From assembly GCA_964035545.1 (NCBI GenBank), contig OZ037769.1:14848133-14912132 (forward strand): DNA of 64,000 nt. The letters are read 5' to 3'. The position numbers and the translations under genes are program-made. The DNA is from Bugula neritina. Lineage: Eukaryota; Bryozoa; Gymnolaemata; Cheilostomatida; Bugulidae. The notes under the pieces are model-generated. The model did not search any database. It worked only from the letters and a program-made list of their open reading frames with translations, and was not told where the DNA came from. Positions 51,141 to 64,000 of this stretch are shown in pieces (the first letter of the stretch is position 1; each line of letters begins with the position of its first letter).

Positions 51141-52179
51141 TTACATAACTTTATATTGAGTCTAGAATATAAAGGAAGTTATATTTGTTATATAGATCAT
51201 GTGTTATATGTATATAGATTGACTCAGCTGCCCTTGTTATGAGTGTTTGCTGACGTTTTTTGTTTTTTGTTGGGCTGTTCACGGCATAATATTTTGGTTC
51301 ATCAACAGTGTAGAGCAAACAGATAATAGACATGATATATGTTTTACATTCACACTTGAAGTTATTGCGATTTTGAGTTCAAGTCTATTGCAAAGCGAAA
51401 ATGCAAAAAAGTTAAATAGAAAACAAACTAATAGAATAACTAAATACATGTTTTTATTGGAATAATCCAAGAACTTTGTCAATTTCATTTGCGTAATTTG
51501 AATATTTAGAGAAATTTAGTTGTATATCAAATGTGTTCCTGGGGTAATGTTATTTATATAGTATAATGTTATCAAGAATATTATTTTGGTAATTTAACAA
51601 TTTTAGGCTTCACGTTAGACATGCATAAAATAGTAAAATAAGCATGCATCATCAGTAATGTAATTTTATTTCGATATAATGTTCAGGAATGCAAAAATTT
51701 TAATTTGAATAAAACCAACTTTTAATGTAGCCTAAACATGCAGAATTACAAAATTATTTATTTAAATATTATAAACTTTCAATGATGAGCTACAAAGTCA
51801 TTTCTTGCAGTAGTGTGGCAAGAATTATCCTGTTTGGTTCTTTGTAGTGACAATTATATTATATTTTTTTCGTTAAATAGATTTTGAGTTCCACCTGGCT
51901 TGTCATTGTAACTTTATCATGCGTTGACAAGCAGTCTCTCTCATTTTCTCTTTGACTGAGATTAAAAGCTACGACTGCCTTTCAATTTCATTTCGCCTTT
52001 GATCATTGGTCAAGAAGTCAAAATGAATAGTTGGTTAACCTAGGCATCAGGTTTCTTCAAAATGACAAATGAAGATGGTTCAAGAAATGTGGCCAAAATG
52101 GCTATGCATGCATTTCATTTGCATCTTATAAGTGTTATACTTAAGTAGTTTGGTAAAACTAGCTTTCCAGTTTTTGATA

Positions 52180-52690
52180 CAAGAGAGCGAAGCAAATGTG
52201 CAGTCGAATGGTTCAAATTCTTGAGCAGATAAAGATAGTTTGGTAACGTCTCATGCATTCAGTATCTCAGGCCATAAAGTGTAAAGAACAAGGTAATTTG
52301 ATTGTTCCAAGAAGAGACAATACTATCAGGCCTTGATTTCCTATGACAAGGCCTTAGAGTGCTGCACTAAAGAATTGAAATCAAGCTGCCTGCTAGCTTT
52401 CCTTCATTCAGGGTTGTTGAAGATTGCACGGAAGGCTTATATGCTGCACCGAAGTGAAGCTTACATGGAGTTTGGAATGTTTTAAGAGACTAGGAATAAT
52501 ATTGCAGTCAGTTATTATACTTGCAAAAAACATGCAGTTATAGGTCTTCTATAGGTGTACCTTTGAGTTAACAATACACCAAGAAGCAGAGGCAGCTGTA
52601 AGGGTTCACTTGAAGAATTGCCAGCTTGTAATGATTAATGATGAAGCTGTGAAATCGTACATCACCAACTGCTGATCGGATCCTGTGGCA
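52180..52690 (+). pseudogene. Decayed TPR-like coding remnant
   Basis: Frame pieces: SQAIKCKEQGN (around 52259-52295) shifts into YYQALISYDKALECC (from 52321) and runs to TAA near 52484. A further open piece around 52560-52675 reads HLKNCQLVMINDEAVKSYI before a stop. The first two pieces match the A-x-x-K-x-x-GN ... Y-x-x-A-x-x-x-Y-x-x-AL pattern of tetratricopeptide repeats. Stops and frameshifts show it is not functional, and no introns are evident, so a processed copy is possible. Parent gene not identified. Confidence 0.45.
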
Positions 52691-55600
52691 AATGTTCCTT
52701 CCATGTTTTCGTCTCCAGTTAGAAGTCACAAATTAATGCCTTTTCAACTCACCTACTACCGCATCGAAGTCAGGCAATATAATGATGTTAATTAGCCTAT
52801 CTTGATATGAGCAAATTGCATCTCGGAGATGGTGATACACGCCTTCTCATTCTATGCAAGTTACAACTATGATGCATACTAAAGCATTGCAAGACTGCTA
52901 TAAATAAGGCATTTTAACAAAGTCATGAATTGTATTGTTGAATTACTAAATTTGAATAATTTAAACTAACTTCAACTTTTTATAGTACCTTATGTCATGC
53001 ATAGAGTTTAACACAGCGTCTTGAATTTTGAATTTTCAATCATTTATTGTTACTTTAAGATGGACACAATGGTGCCCAAAATATCAGTTTACATTGAGTA
53101 ATAATGTAATAACTATAATAAACACCAACTGTTTCTTCTATACTTTTTATTCATATAATTAATTTGCTATTGTTAAACATAATTATATTATTTAAAAATT
53201 ATTATTTAATAATGAACATAAAACAAGCTGATTGTTGGAAACTATTTTACTTTAAATTGTCACTAATTACATAATTTTGAAACAATTGATTATATATTCT
53301 TTCGAATTTTTTTCTATAGCCATTGCTTAAGTTTTTGAAATTTTATGCTTTGTATTTCCATTATGTAGAAAATCAGCTGAAGTTGTGGATAAGCTAGACA
53401 CAATTCCATAAAAATGAGAATATAAATATTTCAAAGAGTTTGTGATTAATTTGATTATAATGAAACATACAAACTAAGTAAAAGGCAAATAAGATTGCAA
53501 CATATGCAATTGCAGTATTTACTGAGACTGGAAATAAAGACAGATTGTTGGTCATAGACACATAAAGTCTATCATTTTTCAATAAATCAAGGATTTACAG
53601 TCATCCATCATTGTTACATCATATTGTAACAGCTTGAAAATTACATTAAACCATCCGTTAACAGCTGTTGAATATTATTTACTATAAAAGCCTGAAGTTT
53701 AGAATACAATATTAATATATCACTTGATTTATGTTTTGTGCTATATAGGCTACTGTAAAATTTTCATTATTTTATTGCAAGAGCAGTCTTTTGTATTTGT
53801 CTGTTTCAAAGTAAAAAGAACAAAAGTTTTCCAAGGTATAAATGAATATTAATTTACACGAAATGCTTCGCGGAGCAGCATCTATAAAAATAACTTAGAA
53901 AACAAATATACATTTGTACATATAGTTTCTTATTTACATACCACAGCAAGAAATATTGGAATTTGATGGTCCTTCAGTTTTGTTATTAGAATTAGAGTAT
54001 ATAAAAAAAGAAACAAAGCAAATTTGCTAGACTAATCAGCTTTCCTCTGATTGGGTTATCTTCACTTTCTTTAAACTGTCTATAACAACGGGGAGAATAG
54101 TCAGAGCTCCTAAAACTCCACTGCCACTCACAAATATTATTCCATATCTTTCACCACAAGTTTCTCCAATAAATGCTACAACATAAAAACATATGTTTTA
54201 TTAATTTAAATTTTTTGCATTTTATAATAATATATATTACATAAAAACATAAATCATATTGGAATTTTATTCACATGCTAAATTTGTTATAAACAATATA
54301 ATTTCGCAATATTAAATCGAGAATCTTGAAAATAATATTATGTTTTATTTATTAGAACTTGGTAGAATATTTGTTTAAGAAGTTTTTTAGCAGCTTTGAC
54401 TTTAAATGTTTTTAATGTGACCTGTTTTCAACTCACTGCAGAAATGGCATATGCTGTAACAATTAGGTTACAGGAAATTGCTGAAAGACTGCATGCATGC
54501 GCAGTAATACTTGAGTATGCACTACTGTATATGCAGTATGTGTAGTTTTTGAGAAACGCCCAAAATCTTTACAAAGTAATTTAAAATGGCTTCACTGTAA
54601 CCTATATGATTCCCATAACTATTATAGTAATTTTTAAATAAATTTAAACAATTAAAAATGTACTAAAAATTGAAAATAAAAATTAAATTATTTAACTTAA
54701 GTTTATTTATTTTATATGGTGATGTATACAATTTTATTAAATAGGAAAAATTGGCGCTGTCCATCACTATTTGGGTCATTTTATACTTAATTCAATGCAC
54801 CATATACGTGAAAAAACATCACGCGCTCGCACCAAACTTACTAAAAATTTAGGACAAAACATAGGGAATCGAGCAAAATTTGAAAAAAAACTTGCTTATT
54901 CAGCTGTGTTTGTTAATATTTTATCAGTTTGATGCAAGAAACTATATATACTAACTGCTAAACAGTGAAAAATAGCTAAACACTAGAGGTGTGTAGTGTG
55001 TACTAATTTAAGTAAAATGGCCTATTTAAATTACCAAAATTTTATTTAGTGAATGTGAAATAGCTGAATGCAACTCACAGGCCAGAGGCAAGAGGGTTAT
55101 TCCTCCAATACCCTTAAGTAATAACTTCAGTCCAAACAGTAGAGGTAGTTGACTGGTAGTACACAGGTCACTGGCTACTCCGAGTAAACAGGATATAGTG
55201 ACACTACGTCCTAATCCACACAGGATCCCCAAACCGTAAAACATTTCCTGGAGAATATAGTATGATAGTAATCGATAGTATATACTATTATTGTGTAATA
55301 TAAAATCATTTTGGCAAACAATCTAGTATATCTAATAAACATATTTTAAAGCATTGTTGTAATTTTTTACAGAGGAACAAGTAACAATCTCTTAATTATA
55401 ACAATGGCTGCAATAATATTAGCATGTAGTTGTAAAGTTTTGTAAGAAATAAAATTAGAAGCTGGGAAAACATTTTTACTATAAGAAGTTCAAAAAAGTT
55501 TTTTATTATGTTGTTACAAAAGTGACACACTATACTTCATAATAGTAATCATACTTTGCTGTTAGTAAAAGATGTCGCTAAGGCAGCTACTCCAAAGACT

Positions 55601-56013
55601 GCTACAGAAATAAAGTAGAGAAGTAATCTGTTAAACTTGAGAGAGCTGGTGAGAATAACAGAGACACATCCGACTATGTTAGCAATACCTGCAAAGATAA
55701 AGATACTAAGTTTATGTTTTGTGGTGATACTTTTGTTAGTCTTAATTAGTATCAGAGTGTTAGAAATTTACATAACTTTTTTAGGTCAAGATGGCACTGA
55801 AGATGGATGCCGTAATATATGGCGGCCAATGTGGTGTGCCAGAAACACTTCTTGCAGATACGGATTAGTCAATCAAAAACACAGTTAGATTATATTAAAA
55901 GGAGAATACAAGGTTAGAACCTTAGTGATTATATAACAGATTTGCAAGTTTAACATTCAGCTATAGCAGATACTGATGAATCTCTACAAAAGGGTATATT
56001 TAAAAAAAAAATA

Positions 56014-58453
56014 ACAAGCAATAATTTGAAATTTGACAGTTCAACGTTTCTTACAGTCTTATCTCCTTAAAACTGCATGCAGCTGGTAATAATAGCAGTT
56101 GATTTATAGAATTATATATGCAGTAGTTTTATATTGGCATCAGATGTGCTTAAATCTCATTAAATATATTGTAGAGGTTGAGGGTTACCGCCTGAATTTT
56201 TAAAGACTCTAATTAATGAGTTTTTTCAGTCAAACTACACATAGATAGGCATATTGCACGCATTACATGTGCACACAGCAAGCAGCACACACAATTATTT
56301 GGCATATCTTGCACATTGCTAAATATAGTTGCAAATTATGCAGTTTGTAATTAATTTTTAGTCAGAAAACACTCATAGCTAATACCATCTTTAGCTGTCA
56401 TGAATAGATTTGGCATACCTAAGCTGGCCTCTGTTTTGATGAATGGGGAGAGAGACTATTTTAGGTGCTATTATGTACTACTATATAGCTATAGTTTCTA
56501 AATTTATCAGTTCACACCTGGCAGCTTAACTGACCAGTTACAGATTAGAAGAAATTATGATAGTATATATAAATAAGATCGAAAATAGAGATAGTATTGT
56601 GTTGTATAAATTACAAGTGTATATTTACTTCTTCGTATTTTTTTTCAGTAGTCATGTGTCTTGTTGTTGCAGTTTATGTGATGTTTCGATGTTATATTTT
56701 TCCTGTTGAACAAAGGATTATTATCAAATGATGTTGGTTTGCTATATTATGCGGTTAAAAGAAGATTATTGTGTAATTTTAGATTTCATTCTACGTTATT
56801 AGATTAAAAAAAAACTGTTGAATTCTAAATAGTGAATCTCACTAACCTTCTACAGTATTAGATAAAAAGAGCTCTAAAGTTAGAGCCAAAAAATATAACC
56901 AATCATAAGGCAATCTGTATAAATTGCCAACTAGCAGTCAGTATTAATCTGCTAAACAGATAATAGTTTTATGAAGTTACCCATTATGGTTACTCCTAGA
57001 GCTGCCTCATCTTTATCCATACTAGTATTGTTAATTATATAGTCATTCAATAAAAGTAAAAATCCCGCAGTATTGGCATTCCAGAGCATTCCACTGATTA
57101 TAAACAGCCACATCTACCAAAGTTCAAAATTATTTTTACTGTAGTCGAAGTTAAACAGATGAGCAGATTTTTTAGCTATAAAGCACCAGATGACAACTAT
57201 AATGTAGTATGAGTTAACAATTAATCTATTTGTTTAATACCAGTGATATATACACTGACAACTCTATATTTTATTCATAAGTATACCCGTCGCATGTTTG
57301 CTTACATAAAACTGCATGTCAAGTTTACTGAGTAGTCCCTGTGGTGTAATAGTTAGCACACCTGCATGCAAACCGGAGTTATGAAGTTTACTGAATGCAA
57401 AATTATCTCAATATAACAGCATCTTGCAAAAGGGCAAGCATGATAACGCTTTTCAAACTATACATTCTGATACCGTACTTGACACTCTATTTAAAACACT
57501 TATTTGAAAAGTAAGGAATTTGTTCGAAAAACAAACATAGTGAAGTAGAAAGTTTTTTCTTAGATTCATCAAGTAGGTTAAAGCATACCTGGCATATCTG
57601 TTTGACTACTAGTAAACAGTTTGGCACTGTTTGAAAAAACATCTACAGTATATTTGAACACTTAACTAGGCTGAGTTAATTTATAACTGATTTTACTGTA
57701 AACTAAGCACTGGTTTACCTTCCAAGACTTTAACACGCTGATAAAGTCTGATTTAAGATCTGATGTTGTTGATTCAATGCTCATATCTGAAGATGTTTTT
57801 TCTGAGATGCTGTTCCTAGATTTTGCACTTTTGTCCTTTGTAAAATCTTCCTAAAGTACAGAATTGAAAAATCAGCTTCCTGTTAAGATCGAACGTTGAC
57901 TTTATTCTGTTTATATCTGAAGTTGATCCTGTAAAATTTCTATGACATTTAGAGTAACAACAATAGAACATAGTATACTGTACATTTATTCGCCTAATTT
58001 GTTGTGTAGTACTGGTAAAAACTGATTCTCACCATATTAAGTTCTAATGCAAAGTTGTCTTTACCCAAACTCTCATCAACTTTTTCCTTGGGTTCATCAG
58101 AACTAACAGAAGTAACATCATCAGATTTGTCTGTAGTACCTGATAAAAACAAATCTATTTGTTGTACAAATTTAGAGGGACTGTCAGTAAAGGAGAGCTG
58201 TTCTATGATATAATTAGTTAGAGGGAGTGTGCAGCAACAAATGAGAACGTAGAAGACAAAATCTTCAGCAACTAATTGCAGAGATTTATCAGTTTTAAAG
58301 ATGTATCTATAGTTTTTTTTCTGCAACTCAATGAAGAAATGTATTTACAAACAATAATTCATAATTTTACCTCCTAAGCGCTCTTCTTTAGGTTCAAAAA
58401 AAGATATTCCAGCAATGATATGAAGTAGATGAGCACATGCCATGATGCCCATA
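56014..58453 (-). repeat. Tandem duplication in gene D, unit 2 (exon 3 fragment, exons 4b, 5b, 6b and intron)
   Basis: Matches unit 1 (58454-60869) through part of exon 3, exons 4, 5 and 6 and the following ~0.3 kb of intron, including TCAGATGTGCTTAAA, GCACACACAATTAT and a shared SINE head. Exon copies 6a and 6b differ at only a few codons. The exon 3 fragment in this unit has no acceptor AG immediately before it. Confidence 0.85.
57335..57400 (+). mobile_element. tRNA-like SINE head (family 1), copy in duplication unit 2
   Basis: CCCTGTGGTGTAATAGTTAG and TGCATGCAAACCGGAG resemble the A box and anticodon arm. Its equivalent sits at 58978-59045 in unit 1, so it was present before the duplication. 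Confidence 0.55.
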
Positions 58454-58977
58454 ACACAAAATAATTTAAAATTTGACAATTCAACTCCCCTTACAGTCAA
58501 TTGTTTTCCTAAAATTATACAGCTGTTATTACCAGTAGTTGACTTTTTGTGTGCAGTAATTTCATATAATAGTATCAGATGTGCTTAAACCTCATTAAAT
58601 ATATGCAGGTTAAAGATCACCACCTGAATTCATAAAGATTCTATAAATTATTGTGTCTTTCCAGTTGAAATGCGTATAGATGCACATTGCACACAACACA
58701 TCAAACACACACAGCACACACAATTATGTGACATATCTTGAACTTTGTTAAATATTTGCACATACAGATATAATAGTTTTATGAAGTTACCCATTATAGT
58801 TACTCCAAGGGCTGCCTCATCTTTATCCATACTAGTATTGTGAACTATGTAGTCATTTAATAGGAGTAAAAATCCCGCAGTATTGACATTCCAGAGCATT
58901 CCACTGATTATAAACAGCCACATCTACCAATGTTCAAAATTATTTCCACTTTAATTGAGGATAAACAGATGAACCAG

Positions 58978-59045
58978 TTGGTCCTTGTGGTGTAATGCAT
59001 GGTTAGCACACCTACTATGGTAAACCCGAGGTTCGAAATTGAGTG
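58978..59045 (+). mobile_element. tRNA-like SINE head (family 1), copy in duplication unit 1
   Basis: TCCTTGTGGTGTAATGCATG, GGTTAGCACACC and CGAGGTTCGAAATTGAG: A-box-like and B-box-like parts of a tRNA-derived element. Retains the B-box better than its duplicate at 57335-57400. Confidence 0.55.
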
Positions 59046-59105
59046 GAGAAAAAATGATTCCATAATAACATGTTGCAACACAAAAACAAAATAAGACACT
59101 AATAC

Positions 59106-59619
<514 letters not shown>

Positions 59620-60017
59620 TTTGAAAAAAAACATCTACAGTATATTTGAACACTTAACTAGGCTGAGTTAATTTATAACTGATTTTACTGTAAACTAAGC
59701 ACTGGTTTACCTTCCAAGACTTTAACACGCTGATAAAGTCTGCTTTAAGATCTGATGTTGTTGATTCAATGCTCATATCTGAAGATGTTTTTTCTGAGAT
59801 ACTGCTCTCAGATATTGCAATGTTCTCCTTTGTAAAATTTTCCTAAAATGCATAATTAAAAAAAGATTTGATTTTATACTGTTCATATCTGAAGTCAATT
59901 TTATGACATTTGATGAGACTCAGAAAAGTAACCATTTAGGACATATTATACTGCATATTTATTCGCTTATATAACCTGTTTTGCGTTAATATAATACCGG
60001 TAAAAACTCATTCTCAC

Positions 60018-60152
60018 CATACTAGTCTCTATTGCAAAGTTGTCTTCACCCAAGCTTTCATCAATCTTTTTCTTGGGTTCATTAGAAGTAACAGAAGTAA
60101 CATCTAAGATGCTGCTACCAGATATTGTGATGTCATCCTTTGTAAAATCTTC
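60018..60152 (-). CDS. Chimeric exon 5/4 of gene D
   Basis: A 45-codon open exon with AG acceptor and GTGAGA donor. Its first third (EDFTKDDITISGSSI) is the start of an exon 5; the rest (DVTSVTSNEPKKKIDESLG...) is the end of an exon 4. Introns on both sides resemble each other, as expected from tandem duplication of a segment running from inside exon 4 to inside exon 5. The frame is kept (phase 0-0). Confidence 0.75.
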
Positions 60153-60871
60153 CTAAAATACATAATAAAAAAATGCAATTAGCTTTGTTCTAAGATCTGA
60201 CTTTGATTTACTGTTCATACCTGAAGTGTATTTTGTAAAATTTTTATGAAACTCAACTCCACTAGCTACAGTGCTATTGCGCCATAGGCCTTGTCATTTA
60301 GTTTATCTTTTCTCAATTAATTTTTTATTTCCCCGACTGCGACAAAATAAAAACAAACAAACAAACAACAATAGAACATGTTATACTGCATGTTTATTAA
60401 CTTAATTTGTTTTGTATAATACCATGCAGGTAAACAAACACTAATTCTCACCATAACAAGTTCTATTGCAAAGTTGTCTTTACCCAAACTCTCGTCAACT
60501 TTTTCTTTGGGTTCATCAGAACTAACGGAAGTAACATCATCAGATTTGTCTGTAGTACCTGATGAAAACAAATCTATTTGTTGTACAAATTTAAAGGGAC
60601 TGTCTGTAAAGAAGAGTTATTCTATGATATTATTAGTTAGAGTGGGTGTGCAGCAACAAATGAGAACGTAGAAGACAAAACCTTTAGCAACTAAAAGCAG
60701 AGATTTGTCAGCTTTAAAAATGTATCTACAATTCTTTTCCACTATTGAATAAAGAAATGTGTTTATAAACAATAATTCATAGCTTTACCTCCTAAGCTTT
60801 CTTCTTGAGGTTCAATGAAAGATATTCCAGCTATGATATGCAGTAGATGGGCACATGCCATGATGCCCAAA

Positions 60872-61035
60872 CACTGCGTTTCCATTATCGCATTATGCGA
60901 ATGGATTTTTTCATTCGGCTAATGGAAACAGTTACATTGGATGAAACCGCAACTATAAGGTAATGCAAACCACAAACCACAAATAATCCGTACGAAGCAT
61001 TCATTCGCATTATGCGCAGTCATGGAAACGCAGTG
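60872..61035. mobile_element. 164-bp MITE with CACTGCGTTTCCAT ends inserted in gene D exon 3
   Basis: 14-bp perfect terminal inverted repeats, CACTGCGTTTCCAT and ATGGAAACGCAGTG, are followed by a second inverted match, GCATTATGCGAATG against CATTCGCATTATGC. Flanks AAA and ATA suggest a 3-bp duplication with one change. Removing 164 plus 3 bases restores the 252-base exon of the paralogs exactly. CACT ends with 3-bp duplications recall CACTA/EnSpm-type elements, but the class is not certain. Confidence 0.85.
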
Positions 61036-63255
61036 ATAGTGTGGGAGTAGCCAAATTTATTGAGTAGGAATTGAGAGAGAACGGGCCATGTCATTAGACC
61101 AATATAAATTCCCAGTGTTGCTAGAGAAAATGCTAGGTACTTAAGCTTGTTGAAGTAGATGGCCAATATTTGGGAACTTGCAGTATAGCAGCAGGATGCA
61201 CCAATACCTAAAGAAACATGCTTGAAGTTTATATTATATGCTTATATATGAACAAAGATATAATGGGTACAAATTGGTTTAGGTATATATAATATGTAAA
61301 TACATATAAAGGTACATCATGCAGAAAGATCATTTTGGCAGCTACATAGTTGCAACTCTGAATGTGCCATACAATATTATTAAAAGTAAAATATAATATA
61401 AAAAAAGCTTAAGTAGTAGAAATTTAATAGTTTAAATAAAAACTTGAACTTTTCCTAAGAGTGAAATCAACATAAGATGTTTTTGCAACACCAAACAAGA
61501 GTCACCTATTGTTAGACATATAACCCCCCACCTGTATTTAAAACTGCCAAACAGTTTTTAGCAAGTAGGTAGTCTGTTGACACTGGTTGAATCTATAGTG
61601 ATGCATTTTGTTACAGAACTATAAGATGTCCATACCGTGCATATAGAGCTTTTAGTTCTGGTAAAGTGTATGCTAAGGCTATGAGTGATTGGATACGTGA
61701 GGAAAGGTAATCAATCATAATTAAGCATTTGTTAGAGCAAAAAAGAGTCCTTATAATTATGCTGCTTACAATATCTCCTTCCCTGTGAGAATCTCTAAGA
61801 TATAGTCAGCAGTAGCATTTTGATAACAATTTCATTTTCGTTACAAACAGATTTGTATGTTTTAACTGCTTGATATGCGTTGTTTATGCGGGTTTGCAGT
61901 TTTTTATATACAATCGAGTTTATAAAAAGAGTTTGGATTTTAAATACTTATCTAGAATAAAAGTTAGTTATTAAAATTTTTGTGTAAAGTTTTACACTAA
62001 TGAAGTGCACCTATTGAATGGATGTTAGAAAGTAATATCTTATAATATTATAGTACAAAGGCTAAAATTGTGTTATATATTGAGTGAGCTATAAAGTAAA
62101 ATTAACTGAAACTCATTTCAAATTTTCAGCCTACCTCAATTGGTCAACAAGCATTTTAATTTTTTTGGAGTTAAAAAAGTATAAAATAATTTATATTTTC
62201 AAGAGTGTCAGATTTGAAAATTTAGTATTTAAATAATTTGAATGAAAGACGTTTTGTAAAATTCATGGGAAAAAAATAACGATGTAGATAAAAGCTCAGG
62301 TTTTTTTCCTGCTACTATTTTATGATGAAAATTTCCTTCATCATAATTGTATAACAATTATTGTACATTTCATTACAGATTTTATGTGCGTACCTTATTC
62401 ATTGATACAACACATTTATGTACATATATATAATGACTTAATGTGCATGCTTTATTCGTTGATACAAAAGCAATAAGATATATAAACTAAGATAGTCTTT
62501 CTTACCTGCTACAACACTATACAAGACAATGGCATGCCATAGATCCTGAGAAAACACAGAGACTCCTAATCCTAACATAAGAAGAGAGCCTCCCAATATT
62601 TCCGTAAATCTACAACCCAGTTTCTTGACAAGTATTGAAGCTATGGGACCTGAATACAAAGCATAAACTGAGAGATGGAGGTGCCATGACACCTAGCACA
62701 GGAAACTAAAACAGTCTGCCTACATTTTCTATTAAAATATAAATTAAAATCAACAATATTATGAAAAAATTATTCAAAGTTACTTAATGCAACTCATAAC
62801 CTTTAATAAAAATGCTTTTGTTAACATTGCAAAAAATAAACAACATATACATCGCTTTTAAACCAGCTTTACATAATCAGCTGCTTTCAATACTTTTTGA
62901 AATGCTCTTTGATAAGTTTCATAAACAATTTTATTTCGGACCTAGTGTTCTTTAATTATACCTTGACTATTTTATCCTTTCAAAAATTTATTAATTAACA
63001 ATTTATTGCAAACTATGTCAAATATTACAAACTATAATAATGCTTACTAAACAGAAACAGCACACCAAGATATACAGATCCAATTAAACTTCCTTTTTGA
63101 AGATTAACATTAAAGAAGTCTTGGTGAATTATTGTCAAGTTACCAGTAGTCCCGAAACTGAATCCAATATGGACAAAGTGAGAGAGAAATGAAAAGAAGA
63201 GTATAATCCAAGCATAACCCTTGTCCTTTTGAAATGTTGGTCCTTTGAACGCCAT

Positions 63256-64000
63256 AGCTAGTGAAAAAAAAGCACATGATTAGTCAACTTAATTACAAAC
63301 ATAGTGAGCATATAAACAATATAATAAAATGAATAAAATCAGAATTATCTAAAATAATCTTAAAGTGATGAAAAAGTTAGTAAAAAATAATTTTTTTGAT
63401 TTTACATATTTATTCTTCAAAATTTCATACTTTGACTTAACACTTAAACATCATTTATAATAGGAATTATAAAAGTTTTGATCGGAAATATTTTTTGTGA
63501 CAACATACTTTCAACTTAAGTGAAATATTGACTTTACAAATTTGCTAGTTTCAAAAAGATGTCGTGCAGCTTCAGTGAGCAAACAAATAAAGAATGCAAA
63601 CAGGCAACTCTTCTAACTGTTTTTAGTGTGAATCGCATTTTATTTATAAATGCTGTGAATTTCTCAATACGTCAGCTTGTCTGTAAACTTGTCTTTAGTT
63701 ACCGTTTACCATTCACCTGTTCTTGCCACAATTGTAACCAAACTATTCTATAAAATACAGCATTATTACATCAATCAGTTTTTTTTACATAAAGACTGCA
63801 GCAAACACGCATGCATGTACGTCATAAAAAATCTAAATTACAACACTACTAAACACTTAGGACTCCGTGACACTTTAATAGGGTTTTCCCTATAAATTGC
63901 ATTGTCTTCTTATTGTGTTATTTCAAATAATACTTACGTATAAATGAAAGCAACTATAAGTATGTTCCTATGGTGTTACCTAATCTTTTTACTTTCCTAT
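63256..64000. other. Upstream region of gene D
   Basis: Holds the candidate promoter described separately. An untranslated first exon and its acceptor (TAG just before the start, minus strand) are likely. Nothing else is recognised beyond 63.7 kb. Confidence 0.5.
63567..63660 (-). promoter_or_regulatory. Promoter block of gene D
   Basis: Minus strand reads AGCATTTATAAATAAAATG, then ACAGTTAGAAGAGTTG (identical 16 bases to gene B copy 2), then TTTGTTTGC and TGAAGCT. TATA-like motif to ACAGTTAG is about 30 bases, as in gene B, implying a shared TATA-dependent start. Confidence 0.6.

Larger units (their letters stand above)
50496..54035. other. Intergenic region between genes C and D
   Basis: Contains the gene C 5' region, a SINE (51060-51140) and a decayed TPR-like coding remnant (52180-52690). 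The rest, 53.0-54.0 kb, is A+T-rich and includes the presumed gene D 3' UTR (minus-strand AATAAA at 53776-53771). Nothing else is recognised. Confidence 0.55.

Overview
This is a gene-bearing stretch of an animal nuclear genome, about two-thirds A+T. Short coding exons (76 to 363 bases) have GT-AG introns of about 0.15 to 4.5 kb, and there are AATAAA signals, tRNA-derived SINEs, MITE-like hairpins and long microsatellites. The genes are a filamin, a class B GPCR with a complete hormone-binding domain, and SLC16-like transporters. That set fits an invertebrate metazoan, perhaps a spiralian; the species cannot be told from the sequence.

Layout. (1) 1-6260, plus strand: the last nine coding exons of a filamin, covering the C-terminal immunoglobulin-like repeats that correspond to vertebrate repeats 20-24. 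(2) 6261-10161: intergenic, with a strong hairpin and a 12-bp minisatellite. (3) 10162-21231, plus strand: a complete 12-exon secretin-family receptor, including a far-upstream signal-peptide exon. (4) 22.6-63.7 kb: four paralogous monocarboxylate-transporter-like (MFS/SLC16) genes, called A to D here. A (22959-32452) and B (38737-44088) are on the plus strand; C (50495-45267) and D (63255-54036) are on the minus strand. All share one nine-exon plan with the same intron phases.

Exon 1 length and the cytoplasmic-loop exons pair A with C and B with D. A and B are intact. C has a 4-bp insertion in exon 8 that shifts the frame. D is heavily rearranged: a 164-bp terminal-inverted-repeat element sits inside exon 3, a ~2.4 kb tandem duplication copies exons 4-6, an in-frame chimeric exon joins exons 5 and 4, and an intron carries a 514-bp palindrome. 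One breakpoint of the 2.4 kb duplication falls on the base where the element is inserted, so transposition and duplication may be linked.

Upstream of the four transporter genes there is a related block (TATA-like motif, then an ACAGTTAGAAGAGTTG-type segment, then a TTGTTTGC...TGAA segment). It is present twice upstream of gene B. The likely theme is a young transporter cluster whose members are expressed from related promoters while some copies decay. All exon boundaries and alignments were made by eye from splice motifs, reading frame and comparison among paralogs.
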